A stretch of 64,000 bases of DNA from Actinotalea solisilvae (GCF_016464425.1 NZ_JADDKQ010000016.1:62001-126000), one strand, 5' to 3'. Shown: positions 50,501 through 58,165, numbered from the stretch's first letter. Notes: generated from the letters alone by a model not told the origin. Made by a program: numbers and translations.

Positions 50501-51021
50501 AGGTCGTCGAGCGTGCGCCCGGGGTTCCACACGAACGAGAAGATCGTCGCGAAGGCGCTGAGGAACCGCGAGTGCGCCCGGTCGCCCGGGGCGAGCGAGC
50601 CGGTGAGCTCCGCGGTGACCGAGACCGCCTGCATCACCAGGAAGAGCTTCGGCCAGCGGCGCCGCACGTAGGTGCTCCCCAGCAGGTCGAGCAGGCTCGT
50701 GACGAACGTGTCGCCACGACCCGCCCAGTCGGCGCCCTCCCAGGCCTCCACCTGGTCGATGACGGCGCCGAGCAGCAGCGCGAGGTTGCCCGCGGCCTCG
50801 ACGTCCGCCTGGAGGTCGCCGTCCACCTGCTCCCGGTAGGCGCGGACGGCGGCGAGCGGCGCCTCGGGCAGCACGAGCGGGCCGGACGCCCCGCCCGGCG
50901 CCGCCCCGAGGTCCCGCAGCACGGCCTCGCGCGCCTCCGGCCGCCCGAGCAGGTCGGCCGTGAAGACGACGAGGTCGAGCACCTCGCCCGCCAGGCTGCG
51001 CAGCACCGAGCCCGCGCTCAT
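47581..51021 (-). CDS. giant-operon gene 2: DUF6603-like 1146-aa protein
   Basis: Large soluble protein. The N-terminal 180 residues are helical (EVLDLVVFTADLLGRPEAREAV). From about 280 on it is dominated by repeated beta strands. The stretch [81 protein letters not shown] and FGILWWDYTVSFD (about 620-900) matches my memory of the family labelled DUF6603, which has no known function. The many Gly-flanked strands would suit a large beta-sheet scaffold. ATG overlaps the stop of gene 1 (ATGA, 51018-51021). Confidence 0.82.
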   Translation of the reverse strand: MSAGSVLRSLAGEVLDLVVFTADLLGRPEAREAVLRDLGAAPGGASGPLVLPEAPLAAVRAYREQVDGDLQADVEAAGNLALLLGAVIDQVEAWEGADWAGRGDTFVTSLLDLLGSTYVRRRWPKLFLVMQAVSVTAELTGSLAPGDRAHSRFLSAFATIFSFVWNPGRTLDDLDDTLPDAEGSTLNTARDTSFLVVDGLVRGIVAAIAVVDQTKDGENRNALGDVVVGWDAAALDVDSPARPTAADVLAARMTSIALRRDGEGADAEQLRLTWMYLPRRIGTPARPHQLFLALGGSLTLDEVLSSGDDPTWRFRVHVRSDADAALLIGGGGVEANAAAAGAAVSVGYHAVPDETGVSYALPRATGTRVELGEIAVVLTISATGARVLLRLDHCTLVVDSADKDSFVRTLLGGRPYRKAFSLGLGYDAALGFIHEVHVPSAVDATGPEPPFDSAGPAGPSDLELTLPLGGGGTLGINVHEVVLRAAYERAEDPATGWAVAVGALVSFSTQLGPLYVRVDRLGLLAEVDTMTPSDERNLRVVDAHVDATRPTGIALDLRTGPVSGGGTIQYDPSTGDYAGALVLRVKKRLTLTCVGLASTRDREGAEHSSLILIGTVEHLGLDAGVVTFDGFGLLYASDRTMDVAAVRAALPSGQLKHVLFPADPVKHLPELVSALRTFFPPKQGTSIYGFLVKLTFGSAHPLLRADLALLLERDSHTDSSRLLVLGRLSSVLPQEDDALVTLNLDVVGVLDLETGAAALDAVLYESKLCGRFVLTGAAAFRRERGQGFALAVGGFNPRFTPPAGFPALPRVTVALTTGDNPRLVLEAYLAVTTNTLQLGAKASLYAAAYGFSIEGYIGFDVLVSFWPPHFVADFAAGVQLKRGSRNLFKVDVRGTLEGPIPLRVAGRATFGILWWDYTVSFDRTLVGGGGSVVTESIDVVAEVLARLGDARSWRAELPASAGQVAGVRSEPRSEVLLLHPLGRLVVQQAVVPLRTDRDIDRVGAAVPRDARRFALTDPRIGGATADVVPVKDEFPDGQYFEMSDAERLAAPGVVRREAGVSLGSDRYVSDAAAAVAEPFRYTEVVVGPDGVPVVRPDPRPVDPRELRAGLRLAAAARAATRTAVAERYGGVERPDAPRLAAPVGVR

Positions 51022-53891
51022 GGCGGCGGCGCCGGGATCGGGGCGCGGGCCAGCACGGCCTCGCGCAGCTGCTCGGGCGGCGCCTCGTCGACGGGTCCGA
51101 GGGACGCGCGGTGGACCATGTACGGGCCGAGCACCGGCAGCTGCGTCTCCGGGTCGACGGCGGAGGTGTACACCTCGCCGACCACGGTCACCACGCCGTC
51201 GTCGTCGGTCTCGAACCGGCAGATGCCGACGTTCGAGCGGAACATCATCTGGCGCGTGTTCCGCATCCGGTCGAGCGAGCCCTGGTGCCGGCGCGCGACG
51301 GCCTGCATCGCGGCGAACGCGGTCGCCGGGTCGGCGAGCTGCGCCTCGACCGCCGCGTCGTCGAGCGGGACCGCGCGGATCGGCGGCGGGCGGTCGGCGT
51401 CGGACCGCTCGTCGAGCAGCGGCGTGATGCGCCACCGCCACTCGGGCGGGCGCGCGGGGTTGAGCCGCGAGGTCAGCCCCGGGTCGGGGGCCGCGCCCTC
51501 CTCGTTCTCGTCGGGCCAGCCGTGCGTCGTCAGGAGCACGGGGCTGCGCAGCAGCCGCGCGCGCGTCGTCGCGACGAGGTCGGCCTCGGTCAGGCCGCGG
51601 GGCAGCAGCACGAGGTCGGCGTCGGGCCGCGTCCAGCCCAGGCGCTCGACGCCGAGCTTCGCGCGCAGCAGCTCCTGGAGCAGCATGGCGCTGCGGTCGA
51701 GCGCGCGCAGGTAGACGGGCATGACGTTCTTGAACCCGCTCGAGGTGAGCTGGGCGATGCGTGCGGGCCGGGGCGCGTCGCCGCGCCAGTAGCTCATGAC
51801 GTTGGACGCCGCGTTGTGCACGTCGCCCGAGAGCACGACGACGCGGCCGTGCTCGGCGAGCCGGGCGAGCAGGTGCTCGTACGTCACCGCGTCGAACGCC
51901 CACGTCTCGAGCGCGTCGGGGTTGGTGCCCGGCATCCGCCGGGTGCCCGCGAGCGACGTCGGGTCGGTGAGGTCGCCGGCCTCGACGAGGTCGAACACCC
52001 GGTAGATCGCCCGCGCGACGACCTCGTCGATCACCGGCGGGCCGAGGACCTGGAGCGGGGCGAGCACCACGAGCACCTCGCGCCCCGCGGGCAGCGGCGG
52101 CCTGGGCACCTGGTCGACGAGCGCCTCGGTGGACACGTTGCCCGGCGGGCCGATCTCCGCGGCGTAGCTGCGCCGCGTCCGGTTGTCGAGCGCGACGACG
52201 ACGTGCTTCGGGCCGTCGACGGTGAAGTGCCACGTCATCGCGGCGTCGACCGGGCCGAAGCGGCCGTCCGGGAGCACGGGGTTGTCGAGATGGTGCCCGA
52301 ACATCCGGCCGATCGCCGTGAACAGGTCCCGGTCCGGCCCGGCGGCCGCGCCGGCCGGGAAGAGCTCGGTCGCGCGGTCCAGCAGGTCGCCGGGGAGCTG
52401 CCCGCCGAGCTCCGGGTGCTCGGCGGTCGTGACCGGGTCGTAGCGCCGCGGGTCGTTGCCCCAGTCCTGGAACAGGGCGTAGGCGAGCATCCCGTTCGTG
52501 AGGACCGTCTGCCCGAGCGCGGTGCCGAGCACGCGGCGGCGCCACATCGGGCTGAGGAAGAGGTCGTCGGTGACGTCGTGGTCGTCGAGCACCATGTAGG
52601 TCGGCGCGTTGGCCAGCACGCGCTGCACCTTCGCGAGCCCGAGCAGGAACTCGCGGTGGACGCGGTGGCTCCGGCGCCGGGACCGTGCGCGCTCGGCGTC
52701 GCTCACCGTCGCGGCCTCCGCGGCCCGCGCCGCGATCGCGGCGGCGGACGCGAACAGGTGCTCCGGGACGCGCTCGGGGTGTACGGGGCGCGGCATCGCG
52801 ACGTCGTCGTCCTCGCCCAGGACGTCGAGCCAGCGCAGGGGTGGGCCGATCGTCCCGCCGACCGGGACGCGCGAGGCCCCGGGCACGACGTCGCCCCAGC
52901 ACGCGGGCGACCACGCGAGCACGTAGGCGGCCGCGAACTCGCCGAGCGAGACGAGGTGGTTGACGCCGTCGGTGCTCGTCAGCTGGGCGGCGAGGTTCGT
53001 GAGCCGCAGGCGGCCGCCGATCGGGACGTCCTGCGGGCCGGCGGGCAGGTCGCCGACGGGGAAGGCGGGCGGGCCCGCGGGCAGCGCACCCGCGTCCGCC
53101 GTCTGCGCGGGGGTCTCGGGCGCGTAGGCGGCGGCCGGGTCCGCCGGGTCCACCGCGCTCCCGGCCGGGCGCCGCAGCACCTGGTCGACCGGCACGCGCT
53201 CGACCGGCACCCCGCCCGACGTGCCGACGAGCTCGACGCCCAGCTCGGCGGTGCGCAGCATCATGATCGAGTCGACGTCGTCGGCGTAGATCTGGTCCCC
53301 GCCCAGGAAGAGCTGGTGGATCCTCGCGCGCGGGTCGTCCATCGTCGCGGCGAGCACCTCGTCGAGCCAGGCGAGCGCGTCGCCGTCGTCGTACCCGGGC
53401 CGGCGGCAGGACCCGTACGCGAGGCGGAGGTCGTCGAGCGTCGTCGGGGGCAGCGCGAAGCTCGGGAGCATCCGGTCGGCGTAGCCGAGCGGACCGGCCT
53501 CGACGCCGCTGACGGTGTGCGGCCCGAGCAGCCCGAGCGTCGCGAGGTCGCTCGTGACCCCGCCGGCGGTCGTGATCCGGACGTCGTAGGAGTAGAGGCG
53601 GTCGGGCTGGAACGCGCGCCCCGACGTGGGTGGCAGGCGGGCCGTGACGAGGCCCAGGTGCAGCCGCTCGCCGATCCGCACCGTCGCCCCGCCGGGGTGC
53701 GGCGGCGGCGCGTTCGGGTCCGCCGGGTCGTCGCTGCGCGCGAACGGCGGGTTCTCGGTGTCGTGCGCGACGCGCCCCTCGTACACCGTGAGCCGGACCT
53801 CGGCCGCCTCGCCGAGGACGACCTGCACGGCGACGAGCCCGGGGTCGACGCGGCGCAGCAGCGGACCCGCGAGGAGGAGCGGAACGGCCAT
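51018..53891 (-). CDS. giant-operon gene 1: PhoD-like metallophosphatase domain protein, 957 aa
   Basis: First gene of the operon. An N-terminal beta domain (about 1-150) is followed by a PhoD-type core: LAYGSCRRPG (157-166), GGDQIYADDVD (197-207), MVLDDHDVTDD (433-443) and VLSGDVHNAAS (686-696), i.e. the expected metal-ligand positions. The core carries insertions, and a further 250 residues follow it. Classic PhoD enzymes are Tat-exported; here the N-terminus MAVPLLLAGPLLRRVDPG has no twin Arg, so the protein should stay in the cytoplasm. The substrate may be a phosphodiester or a lipid/teichoic polymer; unknown. Confidence 0.87.
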   Translation of the reverse strand: MAVPLLLAGPLLRRVDPGLVAVQVVLGEAAEVRLTVYEGRVAHDTENPPFARSDDPADPNAPPPHPGGATVRIGERLHLGLVTARLPPTSGRAFQPDRLYSYDVRITTAGGVTSDLATLGLLGPHTVSGVEAGPLGYADRMLPSFALPPTTLDDLRLAYGSCRRPGYDDGDALAWLDEVLAATMDDPRARIHQLFLGGDQIYADDVDSIMMLRTAELGVELVGTSGGVPVERVPVDQVLRRPAGSAVDPADPAAAYAPETPAQTADAGALPAGPPAFPVGDLPAGPQDVPIGGRLRLTNLAAQLTSTDGVNHLVSLGEFAAAYVLAWSPACWGDVVPGASRVPVGGTIGPPLRWLDVLGEDDDVAMPRPVHPERVPEHLFASAAAIAARAAEAATVSDAERARSRRRSHRVHREFLLGLAKVQRVLANAPTYMVLDDHDVTDDLFLSPMWRRRVLGTALGQTVLTNGMLAYALFQDWGNDPRRYDPVTTAEHPELGGQLPGDLLDRATELFPAGAAAGPDRDLFTAIGRMFGHHLDNPVLPDGRFGPVDAAMTWHFTVDGPKHVVVALDNRTRRSYAAEIGPPGNVSTEALVDQVPRPPLPAGREVLVVLAPLQVLGPPVIDEVVARAIYRVFDLVEAGDLTDPTSLAGTRRMPGTNPDALETWAFDAVTYEHLLARLAEHGRVVVLSGDVHNAASNVMSYWRGDAPRPARIAQLTSSGFKNVMPVYLRALDRSAMLLQELLRAKLGVERLGWTRPDADLVLLPRGLTEADLVATTRARLLRSPVLLTTHGWPDENEEGAAPDPGLTSRLNPARPPEWRWRITPLLDERSDADRPPPIRAVPLDDAAVEAQLADPATAFAAMQAVARRHQGSLDRMRNTRQMMFRSNVGICRFETDDDGVVTVVGEVYTSAVDPETQLPVLGPYMVHRASLGPVDEAPPEQLREAVLARAPIPAPPP

Positions 53892-53936
53892 GAGCTCTCG
53901 CCTGCCCCACTGACGAGGAGAACCCGGACGATCCGG

Positions 53937-53942
53937 ACGCTA
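53937..53942 (-). promoter_or_regulatory. -10 candidate for the giant operon
   Basis: TAGCGT on the minus strand would start transcription near 53930, leaving a leader of about 38 nt with GGCGAGAG near the ATG at 53891. The -35 region is poor. The 191-bp gap is shared with the divergent EAL gene. Confidence 0.35.
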
Positions 53943-54082
53943 GACCCCCGGCACCCACGCCCACCAGACCCCGGCGCCGTCCGGCGGGCCGCGGGTGCGA
54001 ATCCCGCCCGCACCTCCCGCCCGGGCGTCCCGAGTGCCACGATGGCGCAGGGGGCCCGGGCCCGGAGCGGAGGTGACGACGC

Positions 54083-55330
54083 GTGGCCGTGACGAGCCCG
54101 ACGCTGGACCCCGTGGAGCCCGTCTGGCTCGACCGCGCCGTGCGGCGCTCGTCGTCGTTGCCCCGGTGGGCGTCCGTGACCGTGCTCGCCGTCACGCTCG
54201 GGCTCGGCTGGGTCGTCGTCTACACCACGGGCGGCACGCACCTGTCGACGCCGCACCTGTTCTACCTGCCGATCATGGCGGCGACCCTGCCCTTCGGCGC
54301 GCGCGGCTCGATCCCCACGGCGCTCGTCGCGACCGTCCTGTGCGGACCGCTCATGCCCCTGGTCACCGAGACCGGCGAGCCGCAGCAGCCGGCGAGCTGG
54401 ATCGTGCGCGGCGCGATGTTCGTCGTCGTCGCGTCGCTCGCGGCCCTCGCGCTCGGTCTGCGCGAGCGCGCCTACGAGCGCCAGCTCACCCTCGAGCTGC
54501 GCCAGACGATCGGCCCCGGGCACGCACCCGGCGCCCTGGAGCCCGAGCTGCTCCAGCGGGTCGACGACGTCGTCGACGGCCGGCTCTTCCGGCCCGTCTA
54601 CCAGCCCATCTACGCGCTCGGCGACGGCCGCCTCGTCGCCGTGGAGGCACTGACGCGCTTCGAGCCCGAGCCCTACCGGTCGCCCGACCTGTGGTTCGCG
54701 GCGGCCCGCTCCGTGGGCCGCGGCACAGAGCTCGAGATCCTCGCGGTCGAGGCGGCGCTCGAAGGCGCGCGCGACCTGCCGCCCGAGATCGAGCTGTCGG
54801 TCAACGCGTCGCCCGCGACGCTCGCCGACGAGCGCCTCCACGCGCTCCTCGCCGCGGCCGGGCGCCCGCTCGTCATGGAGATCACCGAGCACGCCGTCGT
54901 CGAGGACTACCCCGTGCTCGAGGGCTCGGTCCAGGCGCTCCGCGCGCTGGGCGTGAAGATCGCGGTCGACGACGCCGGCGCCGGCTTCGCGAGCCTGCGC
55001 CACATCGTCCACCTGGCCCCGGACACCATCAAGCTCGACATGTCCCTCACGCAGCACCTCGCGGCGAGCCCGCTGCGCCGCGCGCTCGCGGTCTCGCTCG
55101 TCGAGTTCGCGCAGCAGACCGGCGCCGCGCTGGTCGTGGAGGGGCTCGAGGACGTCGCCGACCTCCAGGCCTGGACGGGGCTCGGCGCGCACGCCGCGCA
55201 GGGCTACCTCGTCGGCCGCCCCGGCCCGCTGCCGCCGCCCGTCGTCAACCCGCTCATCACGGCGCTGCACCACCCGCGCCGCGGCGACCACACGCACCGG
55301 GACCAGCCCGCCCCGGCGCGCCGCGGCTGA
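54083..55330 (+). CDS. membrane-anchored EAL-domain c-di-GMP phosphodiesterase
   Basis: Predicted 415-aa protein. The N-terminal third has three or four helices (WASVTVLAVTLGLGWVVVY, LFYLPIMAATLPFG, AMFVVVASLAALALGL), a MASE-like sensor. The EAL domain (about 165-390) has a full catalytic set: VEALTRFEP (EAL), LSVNASP (Asn), MEITEH (Glu), DDAGAGFASL (Asp pair), IKLDMS (Lys), VEGLED (Glu) and QGYLVGRP (Gln). It should hydrolyse c-di-GMP. No GGDEF domain. GGAGGTGA 6 nt before the GTG at 54083. It is divergent from the giant operon. Confidence 0.93.
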   Translation: MAVTSPTLDPVEPVWLDRAVRRSSSLPRWASVTVLAVTLGLGWVVVYTTGGTHLSTPHLFYLPIMAATLPFGARGSIPTALVATVLCGPLMPLVTETGEPQQPASWIVRGAMFVVVASLAALALGLRERAYERQLTLELRQTIGPGHAPGALEPELLQRVDDVVDGRLFRPVYQPIYALGDGRLVAVEALTRFEPEPYRSPDLWFAAARSVGRGTELEILAVEAALEGARDLPPEIELSVNASPATLADERLHALLAAAGRPLVMEITEHAVVEDYPVLEGSVQALRALGVKIAVDDAGAGFASLRHIVHLAPDTIKLDMSLTQHLAASPLRRALAVSLVEFAQQTGAALVVEGLEDVADLQAWTGLGAHAAQGYLVGRPGPLPPPVVNPLITALHHPRRGDHTHRDQPAPARRG

Positions 55331-55337
55331 GCCGCCC

Positions 55338-55343
55338 TATCCT
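55338..55343 (+). promoter_or_regulatory. -10 box of a leaderless promoter for the APH-fold kinase gene
   Basis: TATCCT ends 6 nt before the GTG at 55350. Confidence 0.45.
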
Positions 55344-55349
55344 CGGGCG

Positions 55350-56276
55350 GTGCCGCACGTGTGGACGCCCGACGTCGTGATCGACGAGCGGCTCGCGCGC
55401 GCCGTCGTGGCCCAGCAGTTCCCCGAGCTCGCCGGCCTGCCCGTGCGCGTGTTCGACGCCGGCTGGGACAACCTCGTGGTCGCCGTGGGTGACGCGTGGC
55501 TCTTCCGGTTCGTGCACCGCGAGATCGCGCTCCCCGGCGCGCGCCACGAGCTCGCGGTGCTGCGCCACCTCGCCGACCGCTTCGAGGTCCCGATCCCCCA
55601 CCCGCGCTGGCTCGGCAGCCCGACCGCCGAGGTGCCGTGGCCGTTCTGGGGGGCGCGGGCGCTGCCGGGCGTCGAGCTCGCGCGCGCGGGCGTCGAGGAC
55701 GCGGCGCGGGGCGCCGTCGCGCGCGCGGCCGGGACGCTGCTCCGCGCGCTGCACGCGCCCGACCTCGCGCGCGAGACCACGGCGGCGCTCGCCCGTGACG
55801 GGCTCACGCTGCGGGCGGACCCCAACCGCCGCGCCGACCCGACGACGGTCACGGCGCGGGCGCGCGCGGCGCTCGCGGACCTCGGCGACCCGGCGCTCAC
55901 CGCCGACGCCGAGGGCGTGCTCGCCGCCGTCGAGCGCCTGCCCCCGCCCGGCCCGGAGGCGTCGGTGCTCGTCCACGGCGACCTGCACGTGCGCCACCTC
56001 CTCGTGGCCGACGGCCGGCTCACGGGCGTCATCGACTGGGGCGACGTCGCGCTCGCGGACCCGTGCGTCGACCTCATGGCCGCGTACGGCGCGTTCGACG
56101 GCGCCGCCCGGGCGGCCTTCCTCGACGCCTACGGCGACGTGCCCGAGGACCGGGCGCTGCGGGCGCGCGCCGTCGCGGTCCGCGTCCACGCCTCCCTCGC
56201 GCACCAGGCGGGTGTCGACGGCCTCGACGCCGTGCACCGCGAGGCGGTCGCGGCGATCCGCCGCGCGACCCGCTGA
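55350..56276 (+). CDS. aminoglycoside phosphotransferase (APH)-fold kinase
   Basis: Predicted 308-aa cytoplasmic small-molecule kinase. N-lobe: RVFDAGWDNLVVAVGDAWLFRF, where the Phe/Trp-rich strand replaces a Gly loop, as in choline-kinase-like members. Catalytic loop SVLVHGDLHVRHLLV: His and Asp are present, but the usual Asn (HGD-x4-N) is His. The metal-binding IDWGDVALADPCVDL follows. The Asn change may alter activity. A TATCCT box lies 6 nt before the GTG at 55350, so it is probably leaderless. The substrate is unknown; it need not be an antibiotic. Confidence 0.87.
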   Translation: MPHVWTPDVVIDERLARAVVAQQFPELAGLPVRVFDAGWDNLVVAVGDAWLFRFVHREIALPGARHELAVLRHLADRFEVPIPHPRWLGSPTAEVPWPFWGARALPGVELARAGVEDAARGAVARAAGTLLRALHAPDLARETTAALARDGLTLRADPNRRADPTTVTARARAALADLGDPALTADAEGVLAAVERLPPPGPEASVLVHGDLHVRHLLVADGRLTGVIDWGDVALADPCVDLMAAYGAFDGAARAAFLDAYGDVPEDRALRARAVAVRVHASLAHQAGVDGLDAVHREAVAAIRRATR

Positions 56277-56302
56277 GACCGGTCCGCGCCGAGGTCGTCC
56301 GC

Positions 56303-56584
56303 TCAGTCCCGGGGCGCGAGCAGGAAGCCGGTCCCCTCGGGCGACGCGGCGGCGTCGAGCTGCTGGTCGGCGAGGACCGACGACGTCCGCGGCTCGACGT
56401 ACACGCGCGCGCCGTCCGCCTCGATGACCTCGTCGCCCTCGACCGGCTCCTCGACGAGCGACACCTCGAACGCCCCGGCGCGCTCGCGCGACTCGGCGAT
56501 CCGCAGCCCGCCCCGACGTGAGAGGTGGGCGCGCGCGGCGATGTCCCGGACCGCGTGCCGGGCGTTGGGCGTGAGCGTGAGCAT
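56303..56584 (-). CDS. cysteine-free HesB/IscA-fold protein
   Basis: Predicted 93-aa protein. LTPNARHAVRDIAARA at the start and GLRIAESRERAGAFEVSLVEEPVEGDEVIEADGARVYVEP follow the HesB/IscA fold. All cysteines of true iron-sulfur carriers are absent, so it should not carry a cluster. Actinobacterial relatives are often labelled adhesin or HesB-like. GAGGAGG before the ATG supports the start. Role unknown. Confidence 0.8.
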   Translation of the reverse strand: MLTLTPNARHAVRDIAARAHLSRRGGLRIAESRERAGAFEVSLVEEPVEGDEVIEADGARVYVEPRTSSVLADQQLDAAASPEGTGFLLAPRD

Positions 56585-56672
56585 CGGGGCACCTCCTCGG
56601 CGCCGCCCCGGTGGTGGCGCGAGCCCACCGTCGCGAACGCCGTGGCTGATCGCAACCGGAGGGCGGCCCCGC

Positions 56673-58097
56673 TCAGCGCTCGTGGCGCGCGGGTCCTCCC
56701 TCGGGCGGCACGGGCGGCAGCTGGCCCGACGCCGTCTGCTCGCGCTCGGCGATCACCTCGTCGCCGGGGCCCTGGAACACGCGCGAGCGCTCGACCGCGC
56801 GGATGCTGCCCGTGAAGAGCCGCGAGTCCTTGCCCGGGTCGAGGCGCACGGTGTCGTCCGCCGTCGGGTGGCCGGGCGCGCCCGGGACGGCCGTGGGCGT
56901 CGGCGCCGTGCGTGGCGTCGCGACGTCGGGCTCCCGCGCGACGTCGGGCGTGCGGGGCGCCGGCCGCGCCGCGGGCTCGGTCGCCGACTGCTCCCACCGC
57001 GTCCGGGGCAGCGCCTCCGGGTGGTGGCGCTGGAGCCAGTCGACGAGGCCCTCGCGCACCTCGCACCGCAGGTCGAAGAGGGTCGGCGCGTCGACGGCGC
57101 TCGCGAGCGCGCGGACCCGCACGAAGCCTCCCGTCGCCTCGGTGACCTGGAGGATGCCGATCCGGTGGTCCCACAGGCCGCTCTCACCGAGGAGGCGCGT
57201 CAGCTCCGCGCGCATCTCGGCGACGGGCACCTGCCAGTCGAGGTCGAGCTCGACCGTGCCGAGGAGGTCCGCCGCGCGCCGGGTCCAGTTCTCGAACGGC
57301 GTCGACGTGAAGTAGGTCGACGGGAGGATGAGCCGCCGGTCGTCCCAGACGTGGACGACCACGTAGGTCATCGTGATCTCCTCGATCCGGCCCCACTCGT
57401 CGTCGACCACGACGACGTCGTCCACGCGGATCGCGTCCGTGAACGCGAGCTGCAGGCCCGCGAAGACGTTGGCGAGCGACGTCTGCGCCGCGAGGCCGAC
57501 GACCACCGACAGCACGCCGGCGGACGCGAGCACGCCCGCGCCGATCGCGCGCGCGCCGTCGAACGTCAGGAGCACGGCGGCGAGCGCGACGAGCACGAGG
57601 GCGGCCACCGTGAGGCGGCGCAGGACCATCACCTGGGTGCGCACGCGACGCGCGTGGCGGTTGTCGGGCACGTCCGTCCGGTAGCGCGCGGCCGTCGCGT
57701 CCTCGACGACGAAGGCGAGCGCCCCCACGAGCCACGCGACCGACACGATGAGCACGATGAGCAGCGCGTGCTCGAGCCCCGGCCGCCAGGTCGGTCCCCC
57801 GGGCGGCGGGTCGGTCACGAGCCGCAGGGCGACCCACACCGAGGCCACGACGAGCACCACCCGCAGCGGCCGGCGCGCGCGGCGGGAGAGGTTCTCCGCG
57901 AGCCACGTGCGGCGCCCGACCGCACGCACGACGGCGGCGACCACCTCGGCGACGACGAGCGCCACGATGAGGGCGCCGGCGATGGTGAGCACGATGACCG
58001 GCCCGGCCGCGGTGCCGCCCGCCTCGGCGGCGTCGGCGGCCGCGAGGAGACCGGGCGGGTGCGCGGGCAGGCTCAGGGACGGGGCTGCGGGGGTCAC
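56673..58097 (-). CDS. MscS-family mechanosensitive channel
   Basis: Predicted 474-aa membrane protein. Four to five helices lead to the pore-lining helix 3 (GVLASAGVLSVVVGLAAQTSLANVFAGLQLAFTD has its core at about 185-220), then the beta domain with IRVDDVVVVDDEWGRIEEITMTYVVV and the NWTRR segment, and a cytoplasmic cage. The last 110 residues are a Pro/Thr-rich tail absent in E. coli MscS. It should release solutes on hypo-osmotic shock. TAGCCT lies 6 nt before the GTG at 58097, suggesting a leaderless transcript. Confidence 0.93.
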   Translation of the reverse strand: MTPAAPSLSLPAHPPGLLAAADAAEAGGTAAGPVIVLTIAGALIVALVVAEVVAAVVRAVGRRTWLAENLSRRARRPLRVVLVVASVWVALRLVTDPPPGGPTWRPGLEHALLIVLIVSVAWLVGALAFVVEDATAARYRTDVPDNRHARRVRTQVMVLRRLTVAALVLVALAAVLLTFDGARAIGAGVLASAGVLSVVVGLAAQTSLANVFAGLQLAFTDAIRVDDVVVVDDEWGRIEEITMTYVVVHVWDDRRLILPSTYFTSTPFENWTRRAADLLGTVELDLDWQVPVAEMRAELTRLLGESGLWDHRIGILQVTEATGGFVRVRALASAVDAPTLFDLRCEVREGLVDWLQRHHPEALPRTRWEQSATEPAARPAPRTPDVAREPDVATPRTAPTPTAVPGAPGHPTADDTVRLDPGKDSRLFTGSIRAVERSRVFQGPGDEVIAEREQTASGQLPPVPPEGGPARHER

Positions 58098-58103
58098 CCG
58101 TCC

Positions 58104-58109
58104 AGGCTA
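58104..58109 (-). promoter_or_regulatory. -10 box of a leaderless promoter for the MscS-type gene
   Basis: TAGCCT on the minus strand ends 6 nt before the GTG at 58097. Confidence 0.45.
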
Positions 58110-58141
58110 GGACGAACTCGGGCGTCCACCCACGACCCGGG

Positions 58142-58165
58142 CACCCGGGACGTGACCCGCCTCAC
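58142..58165 (+). promoter_or_regulatory. shared dyad upstream of the GlsB-type gene
   Basis: CACCCGGGACGTGA, then CCCGCC and TCAC: the same 14-mer and spacing as upstream of deoC (25826-25850). It lies 51 bp above a TAGCGT -10-like hexamer (58216-58221). Confidence 0.45.

Noticed and set aside
38855-53891. Giant operon as a phage tail or contractile injection system
   Set aside because: No sheath, tube, spike, baseplate or AAA unfoldase protein is recognisable among the five genes. The idea is kept open only through structure prediction.
55350-56276. Aminoglycoside resistance gene
   Set aside because: The APH fold alone does not show this; the catalytic-loop Asn is changed and the context is housekeeping.
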